Assembly: GCF_015667585.1 (NCBI RefSeq)
Contig: NZ_JADPEG010000001.1
Span: 182,450 to 246,449 of the forward strand
Reading direction: 5' to 3'
Length of the DNA stretch: 64,000 nucleotides
Origin: Clostridium sp. D33t1_170424_F3
GTDB lineage: Bacteria; Bacillota; Clostridia; Oscillospirales; Acutalibacteraceae
In this document: one piece after another, positions 18,213 through 27,630 of the stretch
Layout: each line of letters opens with the position of its first letter
Position numbering within the stretch: position 1 is the first letter of the stretch
Notes under the pieces: model-generated
Told to the model about the DNA's origin: nothing
What the model saw: only the letters and a program-made list of their open reading frames with translations
The model's database searches: none
Position numbers and translations under genes: made by a program

Positions 18213-19403
18213 ATGAACAGTTTGAACAGCACACCAAACGCCAACCGCCTGCATATCGGCATTTATGGAAAGCGAAACAGCGGCAAATCCTCTTTGATTA
18301 ACGCCCTGACCAATCAGGACGTGGCGCTGGTTTCCGATGTGGCGGGCACTACAACCGACCCGGTTTACAAAGCGATGGAGGTTCGCGGGCTGGGCGCATG
18401 CGTCTTTATCGACACCGCCGGCTTCGACGACGAGGGCGAGCTGGGAGAACTGCGCATTGAAAAAACCCGCCAGACGCTTCCCAAAGCGGATATTGCGATC
18501 CTGATTTTTGCAGACGGCGATCTCTCCATGGAAACCGAATGGCTAAAAAAACTCCAGCAGGGCGGCGTTCCTGTCGTTGCGGTCGTCAATAAGGCCGACC
18601 AAACCGAACCGGCCCCCTTGCTGGATAAAATAAAAGAAGAACTTCACCTCTCCCCCATCGCGGTCAGCGCCGCGGACCGCACCGGCATCCCCCGGCTTTT
18701 GCAGGAACTGACGCGCGTCCTGCCGGAGAATTACGGTTCGGAGAGCATCACCGGCCGCCTGGTTAAAGAAGGCGACGTCGTCCTGCTGGTCATGCCGCAG
18801 GACAGCGAAGCGCCGAAGGGCCGCCTGATTCTGCCGCAGGTGCAAACCATCCGCGACCTGCTGGATAACCGCTGTATCTCCATCAACGCCACGCCGGATA
18901 CGATGGAAGCCGCGCTTTCCTCTTTAAAAGCACCGCCGGACCTCATTATCACGGATTCGCAGGCATTTAAAACGGTCTACGAAAAGGCGCCAAAAGAGAG
19001 CAGACTGACGTCCTTTTCCGTTTTGTTTGCCGCCCACAAGGGAGATTTAGATGCCTTTGTGCGCGGGGCCAACGCTGTGGAGCGGCTGAACAATCAATCC
19101 CGCGTCCTGATCGCGGAGGCCTGCACGCACGCCCCATTGAGCGAGGACATCGGCCGGGTCAAAATTCCTGCGCTGCTCCGCAAAAAATATGGGCCGGACA
19201 TGGATATCCAGGTGGTCAGCGGCGCCAATTTCCCTGAGGACCTCCACTCGTACGACCTGATTGTCCACTGCGGCGGCTGCATGTTTAATCGAAAATACCT
19301 GCTTTCCCGCATTGCCCGCGCGGAAAATACAGGCGTGCCGATTACCAACTACGGCGTTCTGATCGCCAAGCTCAACGGTATCCTAGACCACATTACCCTG
19401 TGA
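18213..19403 (+). CDS. hydF: [FeFe]-hydrogenase maturation GTPase and scaffold HydF
   Basis: A 396-residue scaffold on which the 2Fe unit is assembled before transfer to the hydrogenase. N-terminal GTPase: P-loop GKRNSGKSS (19-27), DTAGFDDEG (G3), NKAD (G4). The C-terminal cluster ligands Cys304 (EACTHAPLSEDIGR), Cys353 and Cys356 (VHCGGC) are all present. The ATG at 18213 follows AAAGAGG by eight bases; GTG at 18204 overlaps that ribosome site. Last gene of the operon, 23 bases after hydG and followed by a terminator. The hydrogenase structural gene is not in the window. Confidence 0.96.
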   Translation: MNSLNSTPNANRLHIGIYGKRNSGKSSLINALTNQDVALVSDVAGTTTDPVYKAMEVRGLGACVFIDTAGFDDEGELGELRIEKTRQTLPKADIAILIFADGDLSMETEWLKKLQQGGVPVVAVVNKADQTEPAPLLDKIKEELHLSPIAVSAADRTGIPRLLQELTRVLPENYGSESITGRLVKEGDVVLLVMPQDSEAPKGRLILPQVQTIRDLLDNRCISINATPDTMEAALSSLKAPPDLIITDSQAFKTVYEKAPKESRLTSFSVLFAAHKGDLDAFVRGANAVERLNNQSRVLIAEACTHAPLSEDIGRVKIPALLRKKYGPDMDIQVVSGANFPEDLHSYDLIVHCGGCMFNRKYLLSRIARAENTGVPITNYGVLIAKLNGILDHITL

Positions 19404-19415
19404 TTGCACATACGT

Positions 19416-19457
19416 AAAAAAATCCCGCTGCCCTTCGGACAGGCAGCGGGATTTTTG
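19416..19457 (+). terminator. Intrinsic terminator of hyd operon
   Basis: A 15-bp stem (AAAAATCCCGCTGCC with its complement) around CTTCGGACAG, with T run; symmetrical enough to work in both directions. Confidence 0.92.
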
Positions 19458-19513
19458 CAGTAAAGCGGCTATGTCATAGTGATTCGAATACATAGAAAAA
19501 TCGACTCAATCAA

Positions 19514-19549
19514 CAATCCCCCCTCCCGTCAATGGCAGGAGGGGGATTG
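19514..19549 (-). terminator. Terminator-like hairpin at end of the prfA operon
   Basis: CAATCCCCC/CTCC pairs with GGAG/GGGGATTG around a short loop, 60 bases beyond the aminopeptidase stop. The minus-strand T tract is imperfect (TTGATTGAG, then GATTTTTC). Confidence 0.65.
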
Positions 19550-19612
19550 CTTCATTTTTCAAGATTTAACATGAAACGTACATTGCGAGAAAGGCCGTTA
19601 TCTATTCTATCG

Positions 19613-21028
19613 TTATACCTTGGATTCAAAAAACGCTTTGATGCCCTTGTACGTCATATAGACGTCTGTTTTAGAAACTACTTCAAACGGCGCGTGCATG
19701 GAAAGCACCGGCACACCTACATCGAGCACATCCACATCCAGGTTGGCGACAAACATCGCCACGGTTCCGCCGCCGCCGCCGTCCACCTTGCCAAGCTCGC
19801 CGATCTGCCACAGAACATCGTTCTTTTCAAAGATGCTGCGCACCTCCGCCACGAACTCCGCCGTCGCCTCAGAGGTCCCGCTCTTGCCGCGCGAACCGGT
19901 GTACTTGCTCATGGCCACGCCGTTGTTGACAAACGTGGAGTTTGTCTTCTCATAAGCGCTGGCATAGGTCGGATCGAACGCCGCCGTCACATCTGCGGAC
20001 AGGCACTTGGACTTGCTGAGCACATGACGGACTTTCAGCCCCTCTTTCTCTGCCAGATCCTCGATAAAGTAACGCATAAATTCGGAATTCAGGCCGGTGT
20101 TCCCGTCGCTTCCGATCTCCTCACGATCAGCAAGTACAGTCAGAACCGTATGCTGCGGCGTCTTGCTGTTCAGCGCCGCCATCAGGGCCGGATAGGCGCA
20201 GACGCGGTCGTCGTGGCCGTAGCCGCCGATTAAACTGCGGTCAAATCCAATATCCGACGCTTTGAACGCAGGGACAAACTCGATGTCGGCAGAGACAAAG
20301 TCCTCCTCCGTCATCCCGTATTTCTCATGGATCAGGCGCATTACATTCAGTTTGAAGAGGTTGTCTCCCTCCTCCGCGCGCACCGGGCGGCTGCCGGCCA
20401 GAATGTTCAGGTTTTCGCCCTCGATTGCCTTAGCCAGGGTCTTCTGCATCTGTTCGGTGCCGAGATGCGGCAGCAGGTCGGTCACACAGAACTGCGGCTC
20501 GCCCGGCTCCTCTCCCAGACGGATTTCCACGCGCGTGCCGTCCTTTAAAACGGCCAGTCCGTGCATGGAAAGCGGGATTGCCGTCCACTGATATTTCTTG
20601 ATGCCGCCGTAGTAGTGAGACTTGAACAGAGCCAGTTCGCTCTCCTCATACAGCGGATGCGGCTTGAGGTCCAAGCGCGGGGAATCGATGTGCGCCGCCG
20701 CGATACGGACGCCGTTCTTGCAGCCGTCCTTGCCGATTACCGCCAGAATCAGAGCCTTGCCGCGGTTGTTGTAATACACGCGGTCCCCTGCTTCGTATGT
20801 TTTCTTTGCGTCATATGCCGAAAAGCCTGCTTTCTCCGCCAGAGCAACCGCGGAGAGGACAGCCTCCCGCTCGATCTTGCTGCTGTCCAGGAAAGTCTTG
20901 TAGCCCTCGCAGAAATCGTCCGCCTTTTTGACCTTTTCGTCCGGAATCTGGAAATAGCCGTTCTTCCGGCAGATCAACAGTTCCTCTTTCAGCTTCTTAA
21001 CATCCGGCGCTTCATTTTTCTTTGCCAT
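19613..21028 (-). CDS. apeB: M18 family aspartyl aminopeptidase
   Basis: A 471-residue cytosolic metallo-aminopeptidase that removes N-terminal acidic residues and normally forms dodecamers. Metal-ligand and catalytic segments are present: AAHIDSPRLDLKP (first His), YGHDDRVCAYPAL (bridging Asp), LADREEIGSDG (catalytic Glu pair) and a late His in DVGVPVLSMHAPFEVVSKTDVY. Length fits the bacterial ApeB subgroup. The ATG at 21028 follows AGGAGG. It is the last gene of a six-gene minus-strand operon, 15 bases after the lytic transglycosylase. Confidence 0.93.
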   Translation of the reverse strand: MAKKNEAPDVKKLKEELLICRKNGYFQIPDEKVKKADDFCEGYKTFLDSSKIEREAVLSAVALAEKAGFSAYDAKKTYEAGDRVYYNNRGKALILAVIGKDGCKNGVRIAAAHIDSPRLDLKPHPLYEESELALFKSHYYGGIKKYQWTAIPLSMHGLAVLKDGTRVEIRLGEEPGEPQFCVTDLLPHLGTEQMQKTLAKAIEGENLNILAGSRPVRAEEGDNLFKLNVMRLIHEKYGMTEEDFVSADIEFVPAFKASDIGFDRSLIGGYGHDDRVCAYPALMAALNSKTPQHTVLTVLADREEIGSDGNTGLNSEFMRYFIEDLAEKEGLKVRHVLSKSKCLSADVTAAFDPTYASAYEKTNSTFVNNGVAMSKYTGSRGKSGTSEATAEFVAEVRSIFEKNDVLWQIGELGKVDGGGGGTVAMFVANLDVDVLDVGVPVLSMHAPFEVVSKTDVYMTYKGIKAFFESKV

Positions 21029-21043
21029 ATGTGTTCCTCCTGT

Positions 21044-21610
21044 CTATTCAAACTGATAGATTTCTTTATATTTTTGATAATTCCGCAGCACGTTGCTGAC
21101 ATACCGCTCCGTTTCCGGATAGGGGATCCGGCTCAGCGTGACGCCGTCCTGTGAAATTTCGGGGTTGCTCAGCCAGGTATTGACGGTTCCGATTCCCGCG
21201 TTATACGCGCTCAGCGCCGTCGCCCGTTCGCTGTATTTGTCCTGCAGGATCTGCAAAAACTTACAGCCGTAACGGATATTGATCTGCGGCGAATACAAGT
21301 CTTCCTTTGCATAGGTAATATCCTCCCGCAGCTTGGTCTGCAGCCAGTCAAAGGTATCCGGGGTAATCTGCATCAGGCCCATCGCGCCCGCGTGGGACTT
21401 CGCCTCCGGGTCAAAATTGCTCTCCGCTTTAATCACGGAATAGACCAGCGCCGGGTCCACCCCCTGTTCTGCCGCCTCTTTCGTGACCAGCTCCTCATAC
21501 GCCAGCGGATACGCCGCCTTCATAAAGGAATCGTAGCCCCAGTTGACCAGCAGGGAACCCACTACAAACAAAACAGCCAGCGTTAAAATTGTTTTGATCC
21601 ATCGCTTCAT
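21044..21610 (-). CDS. Membrane-anchored lytic transglycosylase, SLT domain
   Basis: A 188-residue cell-wall enzyme cleaving the MurNAc-GlcNAc bond to give anhydro-muropeptides. One hydrophobic segment (about 5-24) anchors it or acts as an uncleaved signal; the Slt70-type catalytic domain covers about 40-180. Glu63 in VIKAESNFDPEA is the catalytic acid, followed by GAMGLMQITPDT and ALSAYNAG, the usual SLT motifs. The ATG at 21610 has GGAG six bases upstream; a TTG four codons earlier is less likely. It lies 19 bases after coaE in the same operon. Confidence 0.92.
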   Translation of the reverse strand: MKRWIKTILTLAVLFVVGSLLVNWGYDSFMKAAYPLAYEELVTKEAAEQGVDPALVYSVIKAESNFDPEAKSHAGAMGLMQITPDTFDWLQTKLREDITYAKEDLYSPQINIRYGCKFLQILQDKYSERATALSAYNAGIGTVNTWLSNPEISQDGVTLSRIPYPETERYVSNVLRNYQKYKEIYQFE

Positions 21611-21629
21611 CGCATTCTCCAAAGGGAAC

Positions 21630-22235
21630 TCATTGGGCTGCGGTCATAATGGCGCGCAGCAGCTTTTTTGTCTCCTCCGGAACCTGTTCCGCAGGAACGC
21701 CGCCATCCATAGCATATGCCGCGCGTTCGGTATAATATTCGTTCGGCTGCTGGGCGCTGATTCTTGCCCGCGCCTGGCCTTCAAAGATGCCGTCGCGCCG
21801 TATGATCCGGCGCAGGCGCAGCTGCAAATCGGCCACCACAGCGACCGTCGTGTCGCATTGCGCATCCGCGCCGCTTTCAAACAGCAGTGCGGCGTCCACG
21901 ACAACTACCTTCATGCCCTGTTCCCCATACTGATTAATTTTCCGCTGTACCTCTTCCAGAATCAGCGGATGGGTGATTTGGTTCAAGCGCAGCGCGGATT
22001 CCCTGGTCGCAAATGCCCGTTCCGCCAAAAGGCCGCGATCCAGCCTGCCCTTACGGACCAGATCCGGACCAAATGCCTCCTGCAGGCGTTGCAGGCAAAC
22101 TGGCCCTGAAGTCACCTCACGCGCGACGAGATCGCAGTCGATCACCCCGCAGCCCAAGGCGGCAAACGATTCCGCCACCGTGGACTTTCCGGCTCCTGTC
22201 GGCCCGGTCAGGCCGATGACAAACGGCTTAGCCAA
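21630..22235 (-). CDS. coaE: Dephospho-CoA kinase
   Basis: A 201-residue P-loop kinase catalysing the last step of coenzyme A synthesis. The P-loop GLTGPTGAGKST is at 8-19; the segments DCDLVAREV, HPLILEEV and VVDAALLFESG match the CoA-domain and lid motifs. The start overlaps the 3' end of the upstream gene by eight bases, showing tight coupling with the threonylcarbamoyl-AMP synthase gene. Confidence 0.95.
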   Translation of the reverse strand: MAKPFVIGLTGPTGAGKSTVAESFAALGCGVIDCDLVAREVTSGPVCLQRLQEAFGPDLVRKGRLDRGLLAERAFATRESALRLNQITHPLILEEVQRKINQYGEQGMKVVVVDAALLFESGADAQCDTTVAVVADLQLRLRRIIRRDGIFEGQARARISAQQPNEYYTERAAYAMDGGVPAEQVPEETKKLLRAIMTAAQ

Positions 22236-23253
22236 GAGAAATCACCTCGAATCCCGCGGCACGGATCAACCGGTTGTATACCGCCAGCCCGACGCCCTTC
22301 GGCTCCGGGCAGCGCGCATAGACCGTCTGGGCATGCAGCACGTCATCCAATTCCCGCAGCGCATCGAACAATTCGCGCGCCTGCTCGCCGCAATCCCGCT
22401 CCCCGCCGTAGCAAACCGCCGGGACGGAAAGCGCTTTGTCCTCACCGTTGTAGCAGAGGGCCGCGACGCCGGTTTCCGCATGCGCATTGACATAATCGAT
22501 ATAGTGTTCCAAAGAACCGTCCAAAATAACCACGTTGGCCTTTGGCGAATAATGTTTATATTTCATACCGGGAGACGCGGCCTGTTCTCCTTCTGGAAGC
22601 GGGTTCAGCACCGCTTGGTCCATTTCCACTTCTCCTAACACCTCGCGGAGCTGTTCCAGCGTCACGCCGCCCGGACGGAGCAGACGCGGCGGTTCCGTCG
22701 CAAGCGTGACGACGGTGGACTCCACGCCGACCGCGCAGGGGCCGCCGTCCAATACCGCTTCGATCCTGCCATCCATGTCGTCCATCACATGGGTGGCAGT
22801 CGTCGGGCTGGGATGTCCGGAGAGGTTCGCGGAGGGCGCCGCCAACGGCATGCCGGCAGCGTCGATCACCGCCTGCGCGACCGGATGGGACGGAAAGCGA
22901 ATAGCGACCGTATCCAGCCCTGCGCTCACCTCATCCGGGATACAATCTCCCTTTGGCAAAATGATGGTCAGCGGACCGGGCCAAAAGCGCTCCGCAAGTT
23001 TTTTTGCGGCATCCGGCACCGCGCGAACCAATCCGTAAATCTGATCAAACTGCGAGATATGAACGATCAGAGGATTGTCCATCGGACGGCCCTTCGCCGT
23101 AAAAATTCCGGCGACAGCGGAGCCATTCAGCGCGTTTGCCGCAAGGCCGTACACCGTCTCCGTGGGGATTCCCACCAAGCCGCTGTTTTGCAGAATGCGG
23201 GCGGCTTTTTGGATAGATTCCGGTTCATTTGCATCTAAAAGCTGCGTTTGCAT
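22228..23253 (-). CDS. sua5: L-threonylcarbamoyladenylate synthase, Sua5 type
   Basis: A 341-residue enzyme making threonylcarbamoyl-AMP from threonine, bicarbonate and ATP for the t6A modification of ANN-decoding tRNAs. The YrdC domain (about 10-200) shows the KxR-like segment TAKGRPMDNPLIVHI, PTETVYGLAANA and SANLSGHPSPT. A C-terminal Sua5 domain (about 240-341) makes it the long form. GGAGAG precedes the ATG. Genes for the TsaB, TsaD and TsaE partners are not in the window. It follows prfA by 30 bases. Confidence 0.94.
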   Translation of the reverse strand: MQTQLLDANEPESIQKAARILQNSGLVGIPTETVYGLAANALNGSAVAGIFTAKGRPMDNPLIVHISQFDQIYGLVRAVPDAAKKLAERFWPGPLTIILPKGDCIPDEVSAGLDTVAIRFPSHPVAQAVIDAAGMPLAAPSANLSGHPSPTTATHVMDDMDGRIEAVLDGGPCAVGVESTVVTLATEPPRLLRPGGVTLEQLREVLGEVEMDQAVLNPLPEGEQAASPGMKYKHYSPKANVVILDGSLEHYIDYVNAHAETGVAALCYNGEDKALSVPAVCYGGERDCGEQARELFDALRELDDVLHAQTVYARCPEPKGVGLAVYNRLIRAAGFEVISLG

Positions 23254-23283
23254 GCTTTTCTCTCCTTTGCATGTTCCTCAGGA

Positions 23284-24366
23284 TCACCGCTGGCTTTCAA
23301 TAGACGCCTCCAGCTTGGCGGCGCGGTCCGCCGCGATCAATGCGTCGATCACCTCGTCGATGTCGCCGTTTAAAAGGCTGTCCAGCCGGTAGAGCGTCAG
23401 GTCAATGCGGTGGTCCGTCATGCGGCCCTGTGGATAATTGTATGTGCGGATACGCTCGGAGCGGTCGCCCGTACCCACCTGAGAACGGCGGTCCGCCGCC
23501 ACCTGCGCATCCTGCTTGGCCTGCTCGATCTCGTACAGGCGGGAGCGCAGCACCTTCATGGCCTTGTCCTTGTTTTTAAACTGGCTCCGCTCATCCTGGC
23601 ATTCCACCACCATGCCGGTCGGCAGGTGCGTGATTCGTATGGCGGACGACGTCTTGTTGATGTGCTGGCCGCCCGCGCCGCTGGAACGGAAGGTATCGAT
23701 CTGCAAATCCTTCGGATTGATCTCGATTTCCACATCGTCCACCTCCGGCAGGACGGCGACCGTTGCGGTGGAGGTGTGCACGCGTCCCTGTGTTTCCGTT
23801 TCCGGCACGCGCTGTACGCGGTGCACGCCGCTCTCATATTTCAGCTTGGAATACGCGCCGTCGCCGGTAATCATGAAGCTGATTTCTTTGTAACCGCCGA
23901 GCTCCGTCTCGTTGACATTCAGGATTTCGGTTTGCCATCCCTTGCTCTCCGCATACATACTGTACATACGGAACAGCACGGCGGAAAACAGCGCCGCTTC
24001 CTCGCCGCCCGCGCCGCCGCGGATTTCCACAATCACGTTTTTATCGTCGTTCGGGTCGCGCGGGAGCAACAGGATTTTCAGTTCGTCGGACGTACGCGCC
24101 ACGGTTTCCCGGGCGTCCTCCAGCTCCTGTTCCACCATCTCACGGAAATCCTTTTCCAGACCGCCCTCGTCCAACAGCATTTTGGCCTCGTCCTGCGCTT
24201 CTTCCGCTTTGCGGTACTCGCGGTACTTTTCCACGATCGGCGTGATATTTTTGTGCTCCTTCATCAGCTCCGCATAGACAGCGGGGTCCGCAAGGACCGA
24301 CGGGTCGCAGAGCTTTTGATTTAATTCCTCGTATCGCTTTTCAAAAATCTGTATATTTTCAAACAT
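23284..24366 (-). CDS. prfA: Peptide chain release factor 1
   Basis: A 360-residue factor that recognises UAA and UAG in the ribosomal A site and triggers hydrolysis of peptidyl-tRNA. The codon-reading tripeptide is PET (188-190, [14 protein letters not shown]), of the RF1 PxT type, and the catalytic GGQ is at 232-234 ([12 protein letters not shown]). [19 protein letters not shown] near the end is typical RF1 rather than RF2. ATG at 24366 is preferred to an in-frame TTG two codons earlier. No prmC methyltransferase gene is adjacent, though it often is. Confidence 0.96.
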   Translation of the reverse strand: MFENIQIFEKRYEELNQKLCDPSVLADPAVYAELMKEHKNITPIVEKYREYRKAEEAQDEAKMLLDEGGLEKDFREMVEQELEDARETVARTSDELKILLLPRDPNDDKNVIVEIRGGAGGEEAALFSAVLFRMYSMYAESKGWQTEILNVNETELGGYKEISFMITGDGAYSKLKYESGVHRVQRVPETETQGRVHTSTATVAVLPEVDDVEIEINPKDLQIDTFRSSGAGGQHINKTSSAIRITHLPTGMVVECQDERSQFKNKDKAMKVLRSRLYEIEQAKQDAQVAADRRSQVGTGDRSERIRTYNYPQGRMTDHRIDLTLYRLDSLLNGDIDEVIDALIAADRAAKLEASIESQR

Positions 24367-24414
24367 ATTCAAAACCTGCTTTCTGAAATTTTAATTGAGA
24401 AACTCAGAAAGCGG

Positions 24415-24612
24415 TTAGAGCTCGTCGCTCGTGTTCTCGCGCAGAATCTTTTTGATGTTCTTTTCGCATTTCAGGCGCGGAACCATGATCTCATGGCCGC
24501 AGGTCGTACACCGGATCTTAAAGTCCATGCCCGCGCGCAGAACCAGAAACGTTTTCCCCCCACAGGGATGCGTCTTTTTCATCTGCAGCAGATCGCCGGT
24601 TCTCACATCCAT
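24415..24612 (-). CDS. DUF951 small zinc-ribbon-like protein
   Basis: A 65-residue protein of the DUF951 family common in Firmicutes. The sequence DVRTGDLLQMKKTHPCGG, followed by FKIRCTTCGHEIMVPR with a CxxC pair and a further Cys, is the family hallmark; an RNA- or DNA-binding zinc ribbon is plausible but undemonstrated. The ATG at 24612 has GGGAGG eight bases upstream; the GTG at 24621 overlaps that site. First gene of the operon that continues into prfA. Confidence 0.85.
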   Translation of the reverse strand: MDVRTGDLLQMKKTHPCGGKTFLVLRAGMDFKIRCTTCGHEIMVPRLKCEKNIKKILRENTSDEL

Positions 24613-24659
24613 TCTCCGCACCTCCCTTTCTTGGAAATTGCCTATATATCGGAATTTAT

Positions 24660-24668
24660 ATTATAACA
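24660..24668 (-). promoter_or_regulatory. Extended -10 promoter of the DUF951-prfA operon
   Basis: TGTTATAAT on the minus strand, an extended -10 element, about 48 bases before the DUF951 start. No convincing -35 box is present. Confidence 0.55.
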
Positions 24669-24814
24669 CCATTTCCAGTAAACAGACAGACCTTTTTTAC
24701 GTTTCTACCTTTCTTCCGAAGCGGCCCGTGTGCTTCCTTCCAATTTGTGCTATACTACAATAAGAGCAACCGTACTTTGCGTACATCGAAAATTTCACGG
24801 AAAGTTGTGATAGA

Positions 24815-25810
24815 ATGACCACCAAGGAAAACATCCTCCAACGCCTGCGGGATACCGAAGATTATCTCTCCGGGGAACAGCTGAGCGACGAACTGGGCGT
24901 CTCTCGCGCCGCCGTCTGGAAAGCCATCCAATCCCTGCGGGACGCCGGTTATCAGATTGATTCCGTCACCAACCGGGGCTATCGTCTGCTCGCCCTGCCG
25001 GACCTGCTGACAGAAGCGGAAATCCGCGCGGGCCTGCACACCAAAACGCTGGGAAGTAAAATCATCTGCCTGGCGGAGACAGATTCCACCAACGAGGAAG
25101 CCAAGCGCCAGGCGCAGCAGGGCGCGCCGGACGGAAGCGTTTTTACCGCGGAGCGGCAGACCGGCGGCAAGGGCCGCCTGGGACGCCGCTGGGAACAGCC
25201 GGAGGGCACCGGCATCTGGTTCAGCGTGCTGCTGCGCCCGGGGCTGATTCCGTCGGAGGTGGGCAATATCACCCTGCTGGCCGGCATCGCCGTCTGCCGC
25301 GCCATCCGTTCCCTGATAGGCTACGAAGCAAAAATCAAATGGCCCAACGACGTTGTGATCGGTAGCCGGAAAGTCTGCGGCATCCTGACCGAAATGGCGG
25401 CGGAAATCGACCGGATCGAATACATGGTGCTTGGCATCGGCATCAACGCCAATATTCCCGCGTTTTCGGAAAACCTCGCGGAAAAGGCGACCTCCCTGCA
25501 GATTGAAACGGGCCGTACCGTCTCCCGCGCAAAACTCCTGCAGGCAGTTTTATGGGAACTGGAAGGGCTGTTGACGCCGGAAAATTACAGCTGCCTCACG
25601 CCCGCCGTCCTGCATGAATACCAAACGCTCTGCGTCTCCATCGGCCGGCGCGTTGGATTCTACCGGGGAAAGACACAGGCAACCGGCACAGCCGCCGGCG
25701 TAAGCTCCACCGGCGAATTGCTCGTCAACACCGACGACGGGCGGCAAGTCACCATCAACGCGGGCGAAGTCGTGGTGCAGGGGATCTACGGACAGATGCT
25801 TCCCCAATAA
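24815..25810 (+). CDS. birA: Biotin--protein ligase and biotin-responsive repressor
   Basis: A 331-residue bifunctional (group II) BirA. Residues 1-62 form the winged helix (LSGEQLSDELGVSRAAVWKAI); the ligase domain follows with GGKGRLGRRWEQP, the biotinyl-AMP loop, and IKWPNDVVIGSRKVCGIL; a C-terminal SH3-like domain ends the protein. It attaches biotin to the lysine of carrier proteins, here most obviously the one at 59.7 kb. The wHTH implies repression of biotin genes. It is monocistronic and divergent from the prfA operon. The ribosome site is weak (GGAAAG). Confidence 0.95.
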   Translation: MTTKENILQRLRDTEDYLSGEQLSDELGVSRAAVWKAIQSLRDAGYQIDSVTNRGYRLLALPDLLTEAEIRAGLHTKTLGSKIICLAETDSTNEEAKRQAQQGAPDGSVFTAERQTGGKGRLGRRWEQPEGTGIWFSVLLRPGLIPSEVGNITLLAGIAVCRAIRSLIGYEAKIKWPNDVVIGSRKVCGILTEMAAEIDRIEYMVLGIGINANIPAFSENLAEKATSLQIETGRTVSRAKLLQAVLWELEGLLTPENYSCLTPAVLHEYQTLCVSIGRRVGFYRGKTQATGTAAGVSSTGELLVNTDDGRQVTINAGEVVVQGIYGQMLPQ

Positions 25811-25852
25811 CAAAAGCGCTTGTCTGAACGCATAAAAATCATCTGAATTGAC

Positions 25853-25883
25853 GATTCCCCCCGCGCGCCGCGCGAGGGGAATC
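25853..25883. terminator. Terminator-like hairpin between birA and glnS
   Basis: GATTCCCC/CGCGCG pairs with CGCGCG/GGGGAATC to form a very GC-rich stem between two convergent genes. T tracts on both sides are weak. Confidence 0.6.
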
Positions 25884-25901
25884 TCTGGTTATCAGGCCTT
25901 T

Positions 25902-27596
25902 TTATTTGCCCGCTTTCTTTTTAAAACCGTCCTTTAAGGAGACAGAGCGGTTAAACACCGGATGTTCCGGCGTGCTGTCCACACTGTCCGCACAGAAATA
26001 CCCCTGGCGCATGAACTGGAAGGACTGTCCCGGCTTGGCCTCCGCCAGCACAGGCTCTACCTTGCAGCCTGTCAGCACCTTGAGGGAATCCGGATTCAGC
26101 ACCTCCAGGAAATCGCCCGCATCCGGGTCTGGAACGGTAAACAGGCTGTCGTACAGCCGGACTTCCGCGTCGACCGCCGTCTTGGCGTCTACCCAGTGGA
26201 TGGTCCCCTTGATCTTGCGGCCGTCCGGGGTGTTGCCGCCGCGCGTAGCCGGATCATATTCGGCGTATACCTCTGTCACATTGCCGTCCTCGTCCTTTTT
26301 GCAGCCTGTACAACGGACGATATAAGTGGTTTTCAGCCGCACCTCATTGCCCGGGAACAGGCGGAAGTAACCCTTAAAGGGCTCCTCCAGGAAGTCCTCA
26401 CGCTCGATCCAAAGCTCGCGGGAAAACAGAACCGTGCGGGTTCCCTCCTCCGGCTTGCCGGGGTTGTTTTCCACTTCAAATTCTTCTGTCAAATCCTCCG
26501 GATAATTGGTGATAATCAGTTTGACCGGGTCCAACACCGCCATAACACGCTGTGCATTCTCGTTCAAATCCTCGCGCAGGCAGTGCTCCAGAAAACCATA
26601 TTCCACCGTGCTGTTTACCTTGGAAACGCCGATGCGCTCACAGAAATTGCGGATGGACGCCGGGGTATAGCCACGGCGGCGCAGGCCGCACAGCGTCGGC
26701 ATACGGGGATCATCCCAGCCGGAGACGTAATTGCCCTCCACCAGCTGGCGCAGCTTACGCTTGCTCATTACCGTATTGTTAATCCCCAGACGTGCAAATT
26801 CAATCTGGCGCGGCTTGTCCGGCAGGTCGACATTGGCGATGACCCAGTCGTACAGCGGCCTGTGATCCTCAAATTCCAAGGAACACAGAGAATGCGTAAT
26901 CCCCTCCAGCGCGTCCTCAATCGGATGCGCGTAATCATACATAGGATAAATGCACCAGGTATCCCCCGTGCGGTGATGATGCATATGGTTGATGCGGTAA
27001 ATCACCGGGTCGCGCATATTGAAGTTGCCGGAGGCCAAATCAATTTTTGCACGCAGCGTCATTTTACCGTCTGCGAACTCTCCCGCCTTCATGCGTGCAA
27101 AGAGGTCCAGACTTTCTTCGATTGGACGGTCGCGATACGGACTGACGGCGGTATGCGTCAAATCGCCGCGGTTTTCCCGCATCTGCTCCGGTGTCAACTC
27201 ACATACATAAGCAAGCCCTTTTTGGATCAGGCCAACCGCCAGCTCGTACATCTTCGGAAAATAATCCGACGCAAAATAGAAGCGGTCGTCCCAGGAAAAG
27301 CCCAGCCACTGAATGTCTTCCTTGATTGCATCGACATATTCGGTATCCTCTTTGGTGGGATTCGTATCGTCCATGCGCAGGTTGCAGACGCCGCGGTATT
27401 TTTCCGCCGTGCCAAAGTCGATGCAGATCGCCTTGGCATGGCCGATGTGCAGGTACCCATTGGGCTCCGGCGGGAAACGCGTGTGTACCGTCTCCCCGGC
27501 AAACCGGCCGCCCGGCTGGATATCCTCATCAATAAAGTCGTGGATAAAATTGCTCCAGCCTTCCGTCTCTTCCCTGTTCTTGATCTCGTCGCTCAT
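25902..27596 (-). CDS. glnS: Glutaminyl-tRNA synthetase
   Basis: A 564-residue class Ib aminoacyl-tRNA synthetase charging tRNA-Gln directly. The HIGH motif is HIGHAK in [16 protein letters not shown], the KMSKS motif VMSKRKL, and a beta-barrel anticodon-binding domain fills the C-terminal third. Many Firmicutes lack GlnRS and use GatCAB amidation instead, so its presence is a useful lineage marker. The ATG at 27596 has AGGAG upstream; the longer frame to 27650 reads into the end of gltX. It follows gltX by 34 bases, forming a gltX-glnS operon. Confidence 0.96.
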   Translation of the reverse strand: MSDEIKNREETEGWSNFIHDFIDEDIQPGGRFAGETVHTRFPPEPNGYLHIGHAKAICIDFGTAEKYRGVCNLRMDDTNPTKEDTEYVDAIKEDIQWLGFSWDDRFYFASDYFPKMYELAVGLIQKGLAYVCELTPEQMRENRGDLTHTAVSPYRDRPIEESLDLFARMKAGEFADGKMTLRAKIDLASGNFNMRDPVIYRINHMHHHRTGDTWCIYPMYDYAHPIEDALEGITHSLCSLEFEDHRPLYDWVIANVDLPDKPRQIEFARLGINNTVMSKRKLRQLVEGNYVSGWDDPRMPTLCGLRRRGYTPASIRNFCERIGVSKVNSTVEYGFLEHCLREDLNENAQRVMAVLDPVKLIITNYPEDLTEEFEVENNPGKPEEGTRTVLFSRELWIEREDFLEEPFKGYFRLFPGNEVRLKTTYIVRCTGCKKDEDGNVTEVYAEYDPATRGGNTPDGRKIKGTIHWVDAKTAVDAEVRLYDSLFTVPDPDAGDFLEVLNPDSLKVLTGCKVEPVLAEAKPGQSFQFMRQGYFCADSVDSTPEHPVFNRSVSLKDGFKKKAGK

Positions 27597-27630
27597 TTCA
27601 GGTGCTCCTTTATACCAAAATTTCGTTCTG

